DNA from: JBJKPP01 sp046706145
GTDB taxonomy: Bacteria; Bacteroidota; Ignavibacteria; Ignavibacteriales; Ignavibacteriaceae
Length of the DNA stretch: 6,882 bases
Direction of reading: 5' to 3'
Assembly: GCA_046706145.1 (NCBI GenBank)
Contig: JBJKPP010000263.1
Span: 1-6,882 of the forward strand
The notes under the pieces were generated by a model, which was not told where the DNA came from, made no database searches, and saw only the letters and a program-made list of their open reading frames with translations. This document shows, piece by piece, positions 1 through 6,217 of the stretch. Position numbers and translations under genes: made by a program. Position 1 is the first letter of the stretch. Each line of letters begins with the position of its first letter.

Positions 1-71
1 TCTATGTAAAGTCTTTCAAAACGATTAGGTGGATTGAAAGCTGCTCCTCTTCCTGTAATTTTTGATTGCAT
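1..71 (-). CDS. N-terminus of probable PA0069-type radical SAM protein (partial, runs off window)
   Basis: Only the first 23 codons are present, starting at an ATG at 71-69 and continuing past base 1. The translation begins MQSKITGRGAAF and continues NPPNRFERLYI. The pattern GRGA-x-x-NPPNRFE is the hallmark N-terminus of the PA0069 family of radical SAM proteins (SplB-like, COG1533), whose substrate is not known. The radical SAM cysteine motif would lie beyond the window, so it cannot be seen. The start lies 7 bases after the TGA of the upstream transferase gene, so the gene is probably the fourth member of the leftward operon. No Shine-Dalgarno is evident. Identification rests on one short motif; the start and frame are well supported by the close spacing. 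Confidence 0.6.
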   Translation of the reverse strand, partial: MQSKITGRGAAFNPPNRFERLYI

Positions 72-78
72 TGTTTTA

Positions 79-759
79 TCAGAAATCTTTTTGTTGGAGT
101 AAATTTGAAATCTTTTCGTAAATGAAAGAATCACTAGAATTATCCAATTCGTTATGTTTTAACCAATCTATCAAATCTTCCTTTGTATCAATATCTCCGA
201 GTGTATCTAACAATTTATACTTTAATTTTAATTTTTCAATATTATTTATTGTTGCTTTCATAGTTTCAGAGCTGCTCCATGGAATTGATTCAAATAGTTC
301 ATTATGTTTTTTATTCATTCCCAATAGATAATAACCACCATCCTTTGCAGGTCCCAGTACAATATCATATTCGTCCAGGGAGTCAAAAGCTTTCAAAATA
401 ATCTCTTCTGAAATATCAAGTATATCTGTTCCAATAATTATTGCTTTTCCTAAATTATCGTTAAAAACATCTTGAAATGCTTTCTGCATTCTTAGTCCTA
501 AACTTCCTCCTATTTGGAACTCCACCTGAAATTGTTCCTTTGTCCAATTTAGAATTTTCTCAACATTCTTCTTCTCGGATGAAAATAAAATTGTCTTCAC
601 ACTATTATAACTTAGCTTATCACAAATCGAAAAAATGTTCTCAGCACAAATCTTATAAAACTCCGTAGCAAGTCTATTCCCAAGCTTTTGGGCGAGTCTC
701 ATTTTAACTTTTCCCGATTCGGGAAATCTTAAAAAAACTATTAAATATTTTTCAGACAT
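79..759 (-). CDS. TIGR04282/DUF2064 family glycosyltransferase-like protein
   Basis: A 226-residue protein with the GT-A-like nucleotidyltransferase fold of the TIGR04282/DUF2064 family (relatives include the CofC-type guanylyltransferases). Visible family motifs in order: R11-x-P-x-x-G-K-V-K-x-R-L (residues 11-22), the nucleotide-binding signature; GGSLGLRM (84-91); IIIGTDILDIS (107-117), the metal-binding segment; GPAKDGGYYLLGM (136-148), the most diagnostic motif; and DIDTKEDL (189-196). Length is normal for the family. Databases often label it 'arsenosugar biosynthesis glycosyltransferase' because some members sit beside arsenosugar genes; no such genes are seen here, so that label should not be taken literally. 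It has no signal peptide and is cytoplasmic. It starts 5 bases after the stop of the GT2 gene, which implies co-transcription and probably a shared pathway. The usual proline of the metal-binding loop is replaced (TDILD). Family assignment is strong; the substrate is unknown. Confidence 0.85.
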   Translation of the reverse strand: MSEKYLIVFLRFPESGKVKMRLAQKLGNRLATEFYKICAENIFSICDKLSYNSVKTILFSSEKKNVEKILNWTKEQFQVEFQIGGSLGLRMQKAFQDVFNDNLGKAIIIGTDILDISEEIILKAFDSLDEYDIVLGPAKDGGYYLLGMNKKHNELFESIPWSSSETMKATINNIEKLKLKYKLLDTLGDIDTKEDLIDWLKHNELDNSSDSFIYEKISNLLQQKDF

Positions 760-764
760 TTTAA

Positions 765-1451
765 TTAGTTTTTAAATCTTTCTATAAAAATTGTTTTTAG
801 AATAATTAAACTCGCCATAAAAGTTCCTTTTAATGTTCCTGTTACCTTGGATTTCCCAATTCTATTTCTGTAACTCACAGGAACCTCTATAATCTTAAGT
901 CCTTTTTTGGCAGCTTTAATTTGCATCTCGACAGTCCAGCCATACCATTTATCTGCCATCCCTAATTCTAAAAGTTTATCCAACTTTATTGCTCTAAATG
1001 GACCTAAATCTGTGTACTTTACGCGCCAAAAAATATTAATGAAATAACAAGATATTAAACTGCCAATTATTGATTGAATCCGAAGAGAACCTTTTTCTCT
1101 TTTCCCTAGAACCCTGCTCCCTACTACAAAATCATAACCCTGATTTACTATCGGTTCTAACAATAAGTTAATTTCTTCGGGGAAATCACTGTAGTCTCCG
1201 TCCAAAAAGACAATAACATCGCAAGCACTCTTTTTTATATGTTCTATTCCCCTTAAACAAGAGGCACCATAACCTTGAAATTCTTCCGCTAGAACAGTTG
1301 CCCCTGCATCTTTTGCTGCCTTTTCTGTTTTGTCTGTTGAATTATTATTAACAACAATGACTTCAGAGATAATATTTCGTGGAATATCATTTATAACCTT
1401 TGCAATCGATTTTTCCTCGTTAAAGGCGGGTATTATAACTTTAACTATCAT
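765..1451 (-). CDS. Family 2 glycosyltransferase (DPM/UDP-sugar type)
   Basis: A 228-residue GT2 (GT-A fold) enzyme of the dolichol-phosphate mannose synthase-like group, which transfers a sugar from a nucleotide sugar to an acceptor, often a polyprenyl phosphate, at the inner face of the membrane. Motifs seen: IPAFNEE (residues 7-13), VVNNNSTD (33-40), the DxD metal site in FLDGDYSDF (82-90), GSR (111-113), DLGPFRAI (148-155), the WTVEMQIKA acceptor/catalytic region (172-180), and PVSYRNRIGKSKVTGT (191-206), typical of this branch. A hydrophobic stretch at about 211-224 may be a membrane-contacting helix. The ATG at 1451 is preferred because the protein then begins MIVKVIIPAFNEE, matching the usual family start; an in-frame TTG at 1457 would add two residues. 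The gene lies 33 bases after the GH13 stop and 5 bases before the TIGR04282 gene. GT2 and TIGR04282 proteins are often neighbours, so they may act on one glycan. Acceptor and donor are unknown. Confidence 0.88.
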   Translation of the reverse strand: MIVKVIIPAFNEEKSIAKVINDIPRNIISEVIVVNNNSTDKTEKAAKDAGATVLAEEFQGYGASCLRGIEHIKKSACDVIVFLDGDYSDFPEEINLLLEPIVNQGYDFVVGSRVLGKREKGSLRIQSIIGSLISCYFINIFWRVKYTDLGPFRAIKLDKLLELGMADKWYGWTVEMQIKAAKKGLKIIEVPVSYRNRIGKSKVTGTLKGTFMASLIILKTIFIERFKN

Positions 1452-1484
1452 TAACAATTTATTGTAAAAAAAAGAGATGAATAA

Positions 1485-2954
1485 TTAGTCGAGAGAAAAA
1501 ATATGACAATTGTAAGCTTTTAATTCTACAAATAAACCCAATTTTACAATCTCTTCAACCTTTCTAACATACTTCTGTTCATTAAGCAAATCATTAAGTG
1601 TAATTTCATTTTTTGAGCTATCTGTAGAAAATTTTAACCTGCTCTGCGAAGTTACATCAGAATAATTAACTATTACAATTCTCCTTTCATTATCAAGCCT
1701 CCACTCCCAAGCGAGAACATTACTATATGAATCATTACCTGGTCCCGCAGGAAGTGGTTCCAGCATATTCCACAAACCTTTTTCAAAAATTTCTTGCTTA
1801 ATTATTCTTAAAAGTTTTTGATAGAATTTATTAATCCTCGCAGAAGGTTTTTCTATTGGTTCTCTTCCAAGTTGGACTGGTAATTTAATTCTCTTGCCTT
1901 CAAACTGCCCGTCATAATATAGTTTCATGCCCTGTACGGTGCTCATAGAAACCGCTGCTGCTAAAGATCTTTCTTTTCCAAAGTTTGTCACTGCCCTTTC
2001 TTCATCATGATTTTCAATAAATCTCATGGACTTAGTTTGATAATCTTTATCCGCATATAAATGACCTTTGACTTCTTGCATATCGTTGTTAAGTAGTCTA
2101 TCGGTTAATTTTTTGTCGTAAGTAAAATCAAATCCCATTTGCTGAAGGTCCCATTCTAAATCCCAATAAACTTCCCCAAGGAAAATAAAGTTGGGAAATT
2201 TTGATTTTACTTTTTTTATTGCAACCCGCCAAAATTCATCTTTTGGCTTATCAAGTTTATATTTACTAAGAACACCAGTCCAGGTATTAAAAAAAATATT
2301 ATTTAAAACTAGCATTGCCATATCACATCTTACACCATCACATACCTTTGCAATTTTTAACAAATTGTTTACTTGGAAATCTCTTGCTATCGCGTTAAAA
2401 TAATTTATCTGTATGGTATCACTCCATGCAAGGAAAAATGGATCTCTGCCGTGTGAATAAATTTCATTATCAAACTTTGACCTGAAAAAAGTATAGGTGT
2501 CCCGTTGCATTATATCTTCATCGGTTTTAAGGAAAATTTCGGGTCTGTTTTTAACGTGAATTGAATCTCTGCTGTAATGATTAGGGACAAAATCCAGCAT
2601 AAGTTTGAGACCTATTTTATTCAGCTCGCTTTTCAGCTTTGATAAATCTTCCCACGTACCTAGATTTGGGTTAACATCATATTCGTCAATGGAAAAAGGT
2701 GAGCCAATTACGTCATCCCGTTTCCAGTTACCCAATGATTTATTATAACTGTTAACCAGGTCAACGCCAAGACAGCAATCATCGATGACAGACTCACAAG
2801 TTTTCCAAACACCCATCAGCCAAATTACATTAATTCCCTCTGCATAAAGATCTCTAAAATATTTTAGAGGAACATCAGAAAGTTTTGCACTTTCACCAAA
2901 TCTTTTTATCCAAACACGTGTATTAATTTCGAACGCTGTAAGGTTAGAATTCAT
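1485..2954 (-). CDS. Alpha-amylase family glycoside hydrolase (GH13), cytoplasmic
   Basis: A 489-residue GH13 enzyme acting on alpha-linked glucans or sugars by hydrolysis or transglycosylation. All four conserved regions are present: DFVPNH (121-126, region I), GVRCDMAM (207-214, region II, nucleophile D211), FLGEVYW (258-264, region III, acid/base E261) and ENHDEER (314-320, region IV, stabiliser D317). The catalytic triad is therefore intact. The N-terminus (FEINTRVWI) enters directly into the (beta/alpha)8 barrel, and about the last 80 residues form a beta-rich domain C. There is no signal peptide, so the enzyme should act in the cytoplasm, on glycogen-like or short sugar substrates rather than external starch. 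The ATG at 2954 has no Shine-Dalgarno. It is the first gene of the leftward operon and precedes two sugar transferases. The family is sure; the exact specificity (amylase, glucosidase, transferase) cannot be read from sequence. Confidence 0.93.
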   Translation of the reverse strand: MNSNLTAFEINTRVWIKRFGESAKLSDVPLKYFRDLYAEGINVIWLMGVWKTCESVIDDCCLGVDLVNSYNKSLGNWKRDDVIGSPFSIDEYDVNPNLGTWEDLSKLKSELNKIGLKLMLDFVPNHYSRDSIHVKNRPEIFLKTDEDIMQRDTYTFFRSKFDNEIYSHGRDPFFLAWSDTIQINYFNAIARDFQVNNLLKIAKVCDGVRCDMAMLVLNNIFFNTWTGVLSKYKLDKPKDEFWRVAIKKVKSKFPNFIFLGEVYWDLEWDLQQMGFDFTYDKKLTDRLLNNDMQEVKGHLYADKDYQTKSMRFIENHDEERAVTNFGKERSLAAAVSMSTVQGMKLYYDGQFEGKRIKLPVQLGREPIEKPSARINKFYQKLLRIIKQEIFEKGLWNMLEPLPAGPGNDSYSNVLAWEWRLDNERRIVIVNYSDVTSQSRLKFSTDSSKNEITLNDLLNEQKYVRKVEEIVKLGLFVELKAYNCHIFSLD

Positions 2955-3052
2955 TAAATAAATATATCATATTAAGAATTTATTTGTGAGATAAATTAAG
3001 TATTTTTGAACCATATAAAAAAATAATATCATCTTTATCCAAATTAAATTAT

Positions 3053-3081
3053 ATTTTACCACGCGTTCTACCAATAGTTAA
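3053..3081 (-). promoter_or_regulatory. Candidate sigma-70-type promoter for the GH13 operon
   Basis: Read on the minus strand, TTAACT (3081-3076, 4 of 6 to the -35 consensus) is followed by a 17-base spacer and TAAAAT (3058-3053, 5 of 6 to the -10 consensus). Transcription would start near 3046 and leave a leader of about 90 bases before the GH13 ATG. In such AT-rich DNA a match of this quality can arise by chance, so this is a weak call. Confidence 0.25.
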
Positions 3082-3109
3082 GGGAATAAATCTAACCAAG
3101 TTAAAAACA

Positions 3110-3116
3110 GAGGTGA
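3110..3116 (+). promoter_or_regulatory. Ribosome binding site deciding the TTG start at 3121
   Basis: GAGGTGA at 3110-3116 is a near-perfect Shine-Dalgarno, with 7 bases between its GAGG core and the TTG at 3121. It is the only strong Shine-Dalgarno seen before any gene in the window. It fixes the non-ATG start, because the next in-frame methionine lies about 140 codons further on. Confidence 0.75.
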
Positions 3117-3120
3117 CATA

Positions 3121-4095
3121 TTGAGCAAAATAGAAAACATAATCGAAGGAGACAAAAGAGATAAGTTTCCAGATTTGTATTCTAAAGATGGCTTGGAGGA
3201 AGAATTACAAACCTACTGTAAAGAAGCTGTAAGAAAAATTAGATTTGTGGCTTTATATAAAGCCGCTATCATTTCTTTCATCGCCCTAATTCTTTCATTT
3301 TTTCTGGATATATCTTACGTACCCATTTTGGGAAATATTTCAGTTACTATAGCTCAATTTTTATTCCCTACCTGGAACCCAGCAGCAGGGGAAATAGCTC
3401 CGTATAGCTTTTGGTGGCTGCCGGTTGCAACTTATGTGCTTTTCATAATATTCGCTTATGTGGCCTATACAAAGCTGAAATACGAAATAGTAAAAGCACC
3501 TGTATCTGAAACTATAGACAGAGTAGTGAGCGCCTACACAACTATGGTTGACAGTATAGCTACTGCCCTGCCTTTAATTGGTGCTGCCATTTTGTTAATT
3601 AGCATTAGACTTGGCGAACAAGTTTTTCTGGGTTTGTCCGTTCCTTTTGAAGTAAAATCTTTAGTAATCCTTGCAATAGGAAAACTTTTTGAGCCAGTTT
3701 TAGATCAGCTTGGTGTTGAATTTCAGAACGTAGTGAACCATGTTAAGGATATAAGAGATAGATATTTTTCAAGACTACAACTAGAAAATTCAAGGAATTT
3801 GTTGAAACATGTTGGTAATAATATTACTGAAAATGCTCCTCAATTTTCCACAAAGGATTTAGAGTCTTACGTTTCTACCCTGGAAAAAGCAAATAATATC
3901 AGTGCATCAATGCTAGAAAATTTTAAAATGATTAGAGATATACTCGACAGAATGAAGACGACACCAGATATTAGTCCCGAAAAAATTGAACAATTAAAGT
4001 CATTAGCAGAATCCATTTCTTTCGCATCTAAATCACTTGGAGATGATAAAACAATCCTTGGTCTAAAACATTTAGAGTCCATCGTTAAGAAATAA
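3121..4095 (+). CDS. Polytopic inner-membrane protein with helical C-terminal domain, possible ExbB/TolQ/GldL-like motor subunit
   Basis: A 324-residue protein that I do not recognise by family. Hydrophobic segments lie at about 44-63, 97-117, 145-170 and 177-197, with a weaker one at 65-83; the tail from about 200 to 324 is charged and helical, probably coiled coil. The stretch SIATALPLIGAAILLISI (145-162) recalls the segment of ExbB/TolQ that reads roughly (T/S)IA-x-x-(A)P-(F/L)-(V/I)G, and VILAIGKLFEPVLDQLG (182-198) sits where the last channel helix of those proteins would be. Charged residues within these helices (R163, E166, K188, E191, D195) are unusual for plain anchors and would fit ion conduction. 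Four helices with a helical cytoplasmic tail also resemble a longer version of GldL. Start is TTG with a strong Shine-Dalgarno. It is followed after 1 base by a single-helix periplasmic protein, the usual partner arrangement for motor pairs. Gene reality is near certain; the motor role is inference from topology and order. Confidence 0.8.
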   Translation: MSKIENIIEGDKRDKFPDLYSKDGLEEELQTYCKEAVRKIRFVALYKAAIISFIALILSFFLDISYVPILGNISVTIAQFLFPTWNPAAGEIAPYSFWWLPVATYVLFIIFAYVAYTKLKYEIVKAPVSETIDRVVSAYTTMVDSIATALPLIGAAILLISIRLGEQVFLGLSVPFEVKSLVILAIGKLFEPVLDQLGVEFQNVVNHVKDIRDRYFSRLQLENSRNLLKHVGNNITENAPQFSTKDLESYVSTLEKANNISASMLENFKMIRDILDRMKTTPDISPEKIEQLKSLAESISFASKSLGDDKTILGLKHLESIVKK

Positions 4096-4096
4096 A

Positions 4097-5047
4097 ATGG
4101 TAAGAAAAGAACGAGATAGTAAATTTATTATTTATCAGGTGCTGTACATTTTTGTTATTACAGTACTGGCGCTTAAAGGAGCAGATCTTAGCCTCAACAA
4201 AGTAGTTTCAAAAAGTACATCCGTTAGTAAAACCGTAAGGGATTCTCTTGTTACCGTAATTGATTCCTTATACTCGAAAGGAGTGAATTTCGATATAGAG
4301 GTTAAAGAGAATAACCAACAGAATACTGAGTTAAAAGCAAGAGTGGAAAAGATGAAGTCTGAGCTTGCATCACTTAATAAAAGGATAAAAGAGATTCCAC
4401 CAGAGAAGAGAAATGTAGTTGAAGAAAAGCCAAAAGAAGAAACAATAAATCAAGCCCCAATATCAACTGCACAAACTTTTATACAAAATACATGGAATAT
4501 AGCTACTAATAATAGTAATGTCCCCACAAACATATATGATCCAAATGACATGACTCATCCTATAGTAACAATAAACCCTGGGGAACAAAAGAAATTCAAT
4601 CTTGAGGGCCAAACTGAAGTAATAGCAAAATTCGGTTCACAGGAACAAAGAATTAAAGTGCTTCCGAAGTTGCCGCCAAAGATTGAAATACAGAGTGTTA
4701 CTACACTTATGAACTCATCAGATGTTTACGTGCAGGATCTGCAGAGAATAACAGTTTATAAAGTTACTATAGTTGACCAAAGACCTGATGAGTTAAAAGT
4801 ATCATATACCGGTCCAATCTCCGTTTATGGACCGATTAAAGATCCACAAGGAAATCTTGTGTACAATGTTTCACTCAAAATTTCTTCCTCCGAAAGTCAA
4901 TTCGAGGATTGGCTGGATAGGAATAAACCTCTCAGAAATTCTGACGGTAAATACAAAGTTAATTTCTTTTTTATTGCTCAAGACACTAAAACCAAAGCAC
5001 GAGTTCAGGCCGGTGAATCAATTTTCTTTACAGATTTCTCAAGATAA
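4097..5047 (+). CDS. Single-helix membrane-anchored protein with coiled coil and beta-rich periplasmic domains, GldM-like layout
   Basis: A 316-residue protein of unrecognised family. Layout: short basic cytoplasmic start (MVRKERDSK), one transmembrane helix at about 10-27, a polar helical region 30-100 with heptad-like character at 66-100, a proline- and charge-rich linker (101-120), a small beta-rich segment around 154-190 (IVTINPGEQKKFNLEGQTEV), and a C-terminal beta-rich domain 194-316 with conserved-looking turns such as YTGPISVYGPIKDPQGN (237-253). This order, a short cytoplasmic start, one helix, a helical stalk and stacked beta domains, is that of GldM, the periplasmic stator arm of the type IX secretion/gliding motor, and more loosely of ExbD/TolR/MotB. 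The YQVLYIFVITVLALKG segment resembles GldM N-termini by eye. It is shorter than GldM (about 500 residues). The ATG is 1 base after the preceding TAA with no Shine-Dalgarno, so it is probably translationally coupled. Homology to GldM is not proven. Confidence 0.78.
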   Translation: MVRKERDSKFIIYQVLYIFVITVLALKGADLSLNKVVSKSTSVSKTVRDSLVTVIDSLYSKGVNFDIEVKENNQQNTELKARVEKMKSELASLNKRIKEIPPEKRNVVEEKPKEETINQAPISTAQTFIQNTWNIATNNSNVPTNIYDPNDMTHPIVTINPGEQKKFNLEGQTEVIAKFGSQEQRIKVLPKLPPKIEIQSVTTLMNSSDVYVQDLQRITVYKVTIVDQRPDELKVSYTGPISVYGPIKDPQGNLVYNVSLKISSSESQFEDWLDRNKPLRNSDGKYKVNFFFIAQDTKTKARVQAGESIFFTDFSR

Positions 5048-5051
5048 CTTT

Positions 5052-6203
5052 TTGTTGACTAAACACGCCAAAAGATTCCACTTAATTAAGTATGTTGTCG
5101 TATTAATTTACTTACTTCTTCCAACATACGCGTTCTCTCAAAATGAAAATCAAATCAAATATTTTCAAATGGAACCTTTTGATGACAGCTTATTTATAAA
5201 AATTCAAAAAGAAGTTTTTATCAATCCACCTGATCCCAAGGCCGAGATCATTGTTGACTTAAGAAATCCTAGTAATCAAACTGTTTCTATAGCTGGAACT
5301 TTATATCCATTTTTAGCTTTTACTCCCGAAACCCGAGCTAAAATTGAAACGTATCCATTCAAAATAAATTTGGAACAACAGATTAATTACACCAGCATCT
5401 TCACGAACGTTGTTAAGAAAATGAGCCCTTCTAAGATTATTTCGCCTCCAACTTTCTACCAGATTTCTTCTACATTATCTTATATTAATCCTTATTTCCA
5501 AGCTTTTGGCGGTGAAAGAACCGGAATACCAATCAAATCAGACATTGGTTTTTCTTTTGGAATAGGAACTCCTTATTCAGGGCCTTTGGAAACTAACTGG
5601 GTTGAGGCAAACTTTAACATACTGGGTCTTAATATTGGTGCTTACAGTTCTGCAGACGGTTTAACAGATTTAGTTAAATCTAATAGATTCAACAATCTAT
5701 ATGTTACAGGATTAGGATTTCAACTTGGATATGTAATTCCGCTAGGTAATTTTTTTAAAATTAATTTTACCGATGTTGCAAAAACTCCTTCATCACACCT
5801 CGTAGATAGATATGTTAACGCCGATACAATACCTACAAAACCAAAAGTTGTTACCCGCGACTATTTTAACTGGGAGTTTAGGTATCCTATAAGAATCTTA
5901 GGCTCTACACGAGCGAAATTTTACGCCGCTGAATTTCTGGGAGAATGGCATTTTGGCTTTACTGGTAGAGAGTTAACATTAGCAGGCAGTACATTTGATC
6001 TTCGTTTTGATGCTATGACCCATAGTGATGAAAGAAATCCCCAATATTTATTAGAGTTTTTGATACAAAAAATCTTCAGCTATTGGGGGTCTAGTGCTTT
6101 TGCCCTTGGACCCTCCATAATCTTTTCAAGAACCAAAAGTACTGATCTTGGTTTGTTAAGAATATTTATTAATTTAAGATTAAAATTAGGGACCTCTTTG
6201 TAA
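5052..6203 (+). CDS. Secreted, probable outer-membrane beta-barrel protein, paralogue 1
   Basis: A 383-residue protein of unrecognised family. The TTG at 5052 (or TTG at 5055) is chosen because it follows the previous stop by 4 (or 7) bases and gives a normal signal peptide: basic start, hydrophobic core at about 14-24, and a likely cut near YAFS-Q (26-30). A longer frame from 4827 is open but overlaps the preceding gene by over 200 bases and would bury the signal peptide. After the signal comes a block (35-108) nearly identical to the next gene, containing IKYFQMEP, INPPDPKAEIIVDLR and NQTVSIAGTLYPFLAF. From about 130 onward, alternating polar/hydrophobic strands, GGER, GTPYSGPL and the final LRIFINLRLKLG fit an outer-membrane barrel; the last residue is Leu rather than Phe, so the barrel is inferred. 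It is co-oriented with the inner-membrane pair and could be their outer-membrane partner. Confidence 0.8.
   Translation: MLTKHAKRFHLIKYVVVLIYLLLPTYAFSQNENQIKYFQMEPFDDSLFIKIQKEVFINPPDPKAEIIVDLRNPSNQTVSIAGTLYPFLAFTPETRAKIETYPFKINLEQQINYTSIFTNVVKKMSPSKIISPPTFYQISSTLSYINPYFQAFGGERTGIPIKSDIGFSFGIGTPYSGPLETNWVEANFNILGLNIGAYSSADGLTDLVKSNRFNNLYVTGLGFQLGYVIPLGNFFKINFTDVAKTPSSHLVDRYVNADTIPTKPKVVTRDYFNWEFRYPIRILGSTRAKFYAAEFLGEWHFGFTGRELTLAGSTFDLRFDAMTHSDERNPQYLLEFLIQKIFSYWGSSAFALGPSIIFSRTKSTDLGLLRIFINLRLKLGTSL
5154..5375 (+). repeat. Conserved N-terminal module, copy 1 (direct repeat with 6302-6523)
   Basis: Codons 35-108 of paralogue 1. By hand alignment with copy 2 there are 27 base mismatches in 222 (about 88% identity) and 4 amino acid differences in 74, while 21 codons differ only silently. 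It is a coding repeat from gene duplication and not a mobile element; no terminal inverted repeats or target duplications are visible. Confidence 0.85.
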
Positions 6204-6217
6204 AATCCGGTTCTTCT

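Larger units (their letters stand above)
2955..3120. promoter_or_regulatory. Divergent intergenic region between the two operons
   Basis: These 166 bases separate the GH13 start (leftward) from the TTG start at 3121 (rightward), so promoters for both operons should be here. The stretch is very AT-rich with no stable hairpin that I can see and no ORF. For the rightward direction there is a TATTTTTG at 3001-3008 that fits the Bacteroidota -7 consensus TAnnTTTG, but no TTTG lies at the proper 19-21 bp upstream distance (one occurs only 14 bp upstream, 2983-2986), so the rightward promoter is not assigned. Confidence 0.5.

Noticed and set aside
2191..2403. Plus-strand open frame opposite the GH13 gene
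   Set aside because: Antisense to an intact catalytic domain, with no ribosome binding site and no recognisable domain; a shadow of the real gene.
2955..3120. Riboswitch or small RNA in the divergent intergenic region
   Set aside because: Too short and AT-rich, with no conserved stem or terminator that I can recognise.
3867..4082. Minus-strand open frame opposite the C-terminal tail of the 324-residue membrane protein
   Set aside because: Fully contained in a well-supported gene with a strong Shine-Dalgarno start; shadow frame.
5081..5090. Palindrome CTTAATTAAG near the start of paralogue 1
   Set aside because: Ten bases of AT-rich symmetry inside coding sequence, with no second copy near a promoter; no support for an operator.
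5090..5129. 8-bp inverted repeat GTATGTTG / CAACATAC with a 24-base loop
   Set aside because: It lies within the signal-peptide coding region of paralogue 1, has a long loop and no U-tract, and is likely chance in AT-rich DNA.
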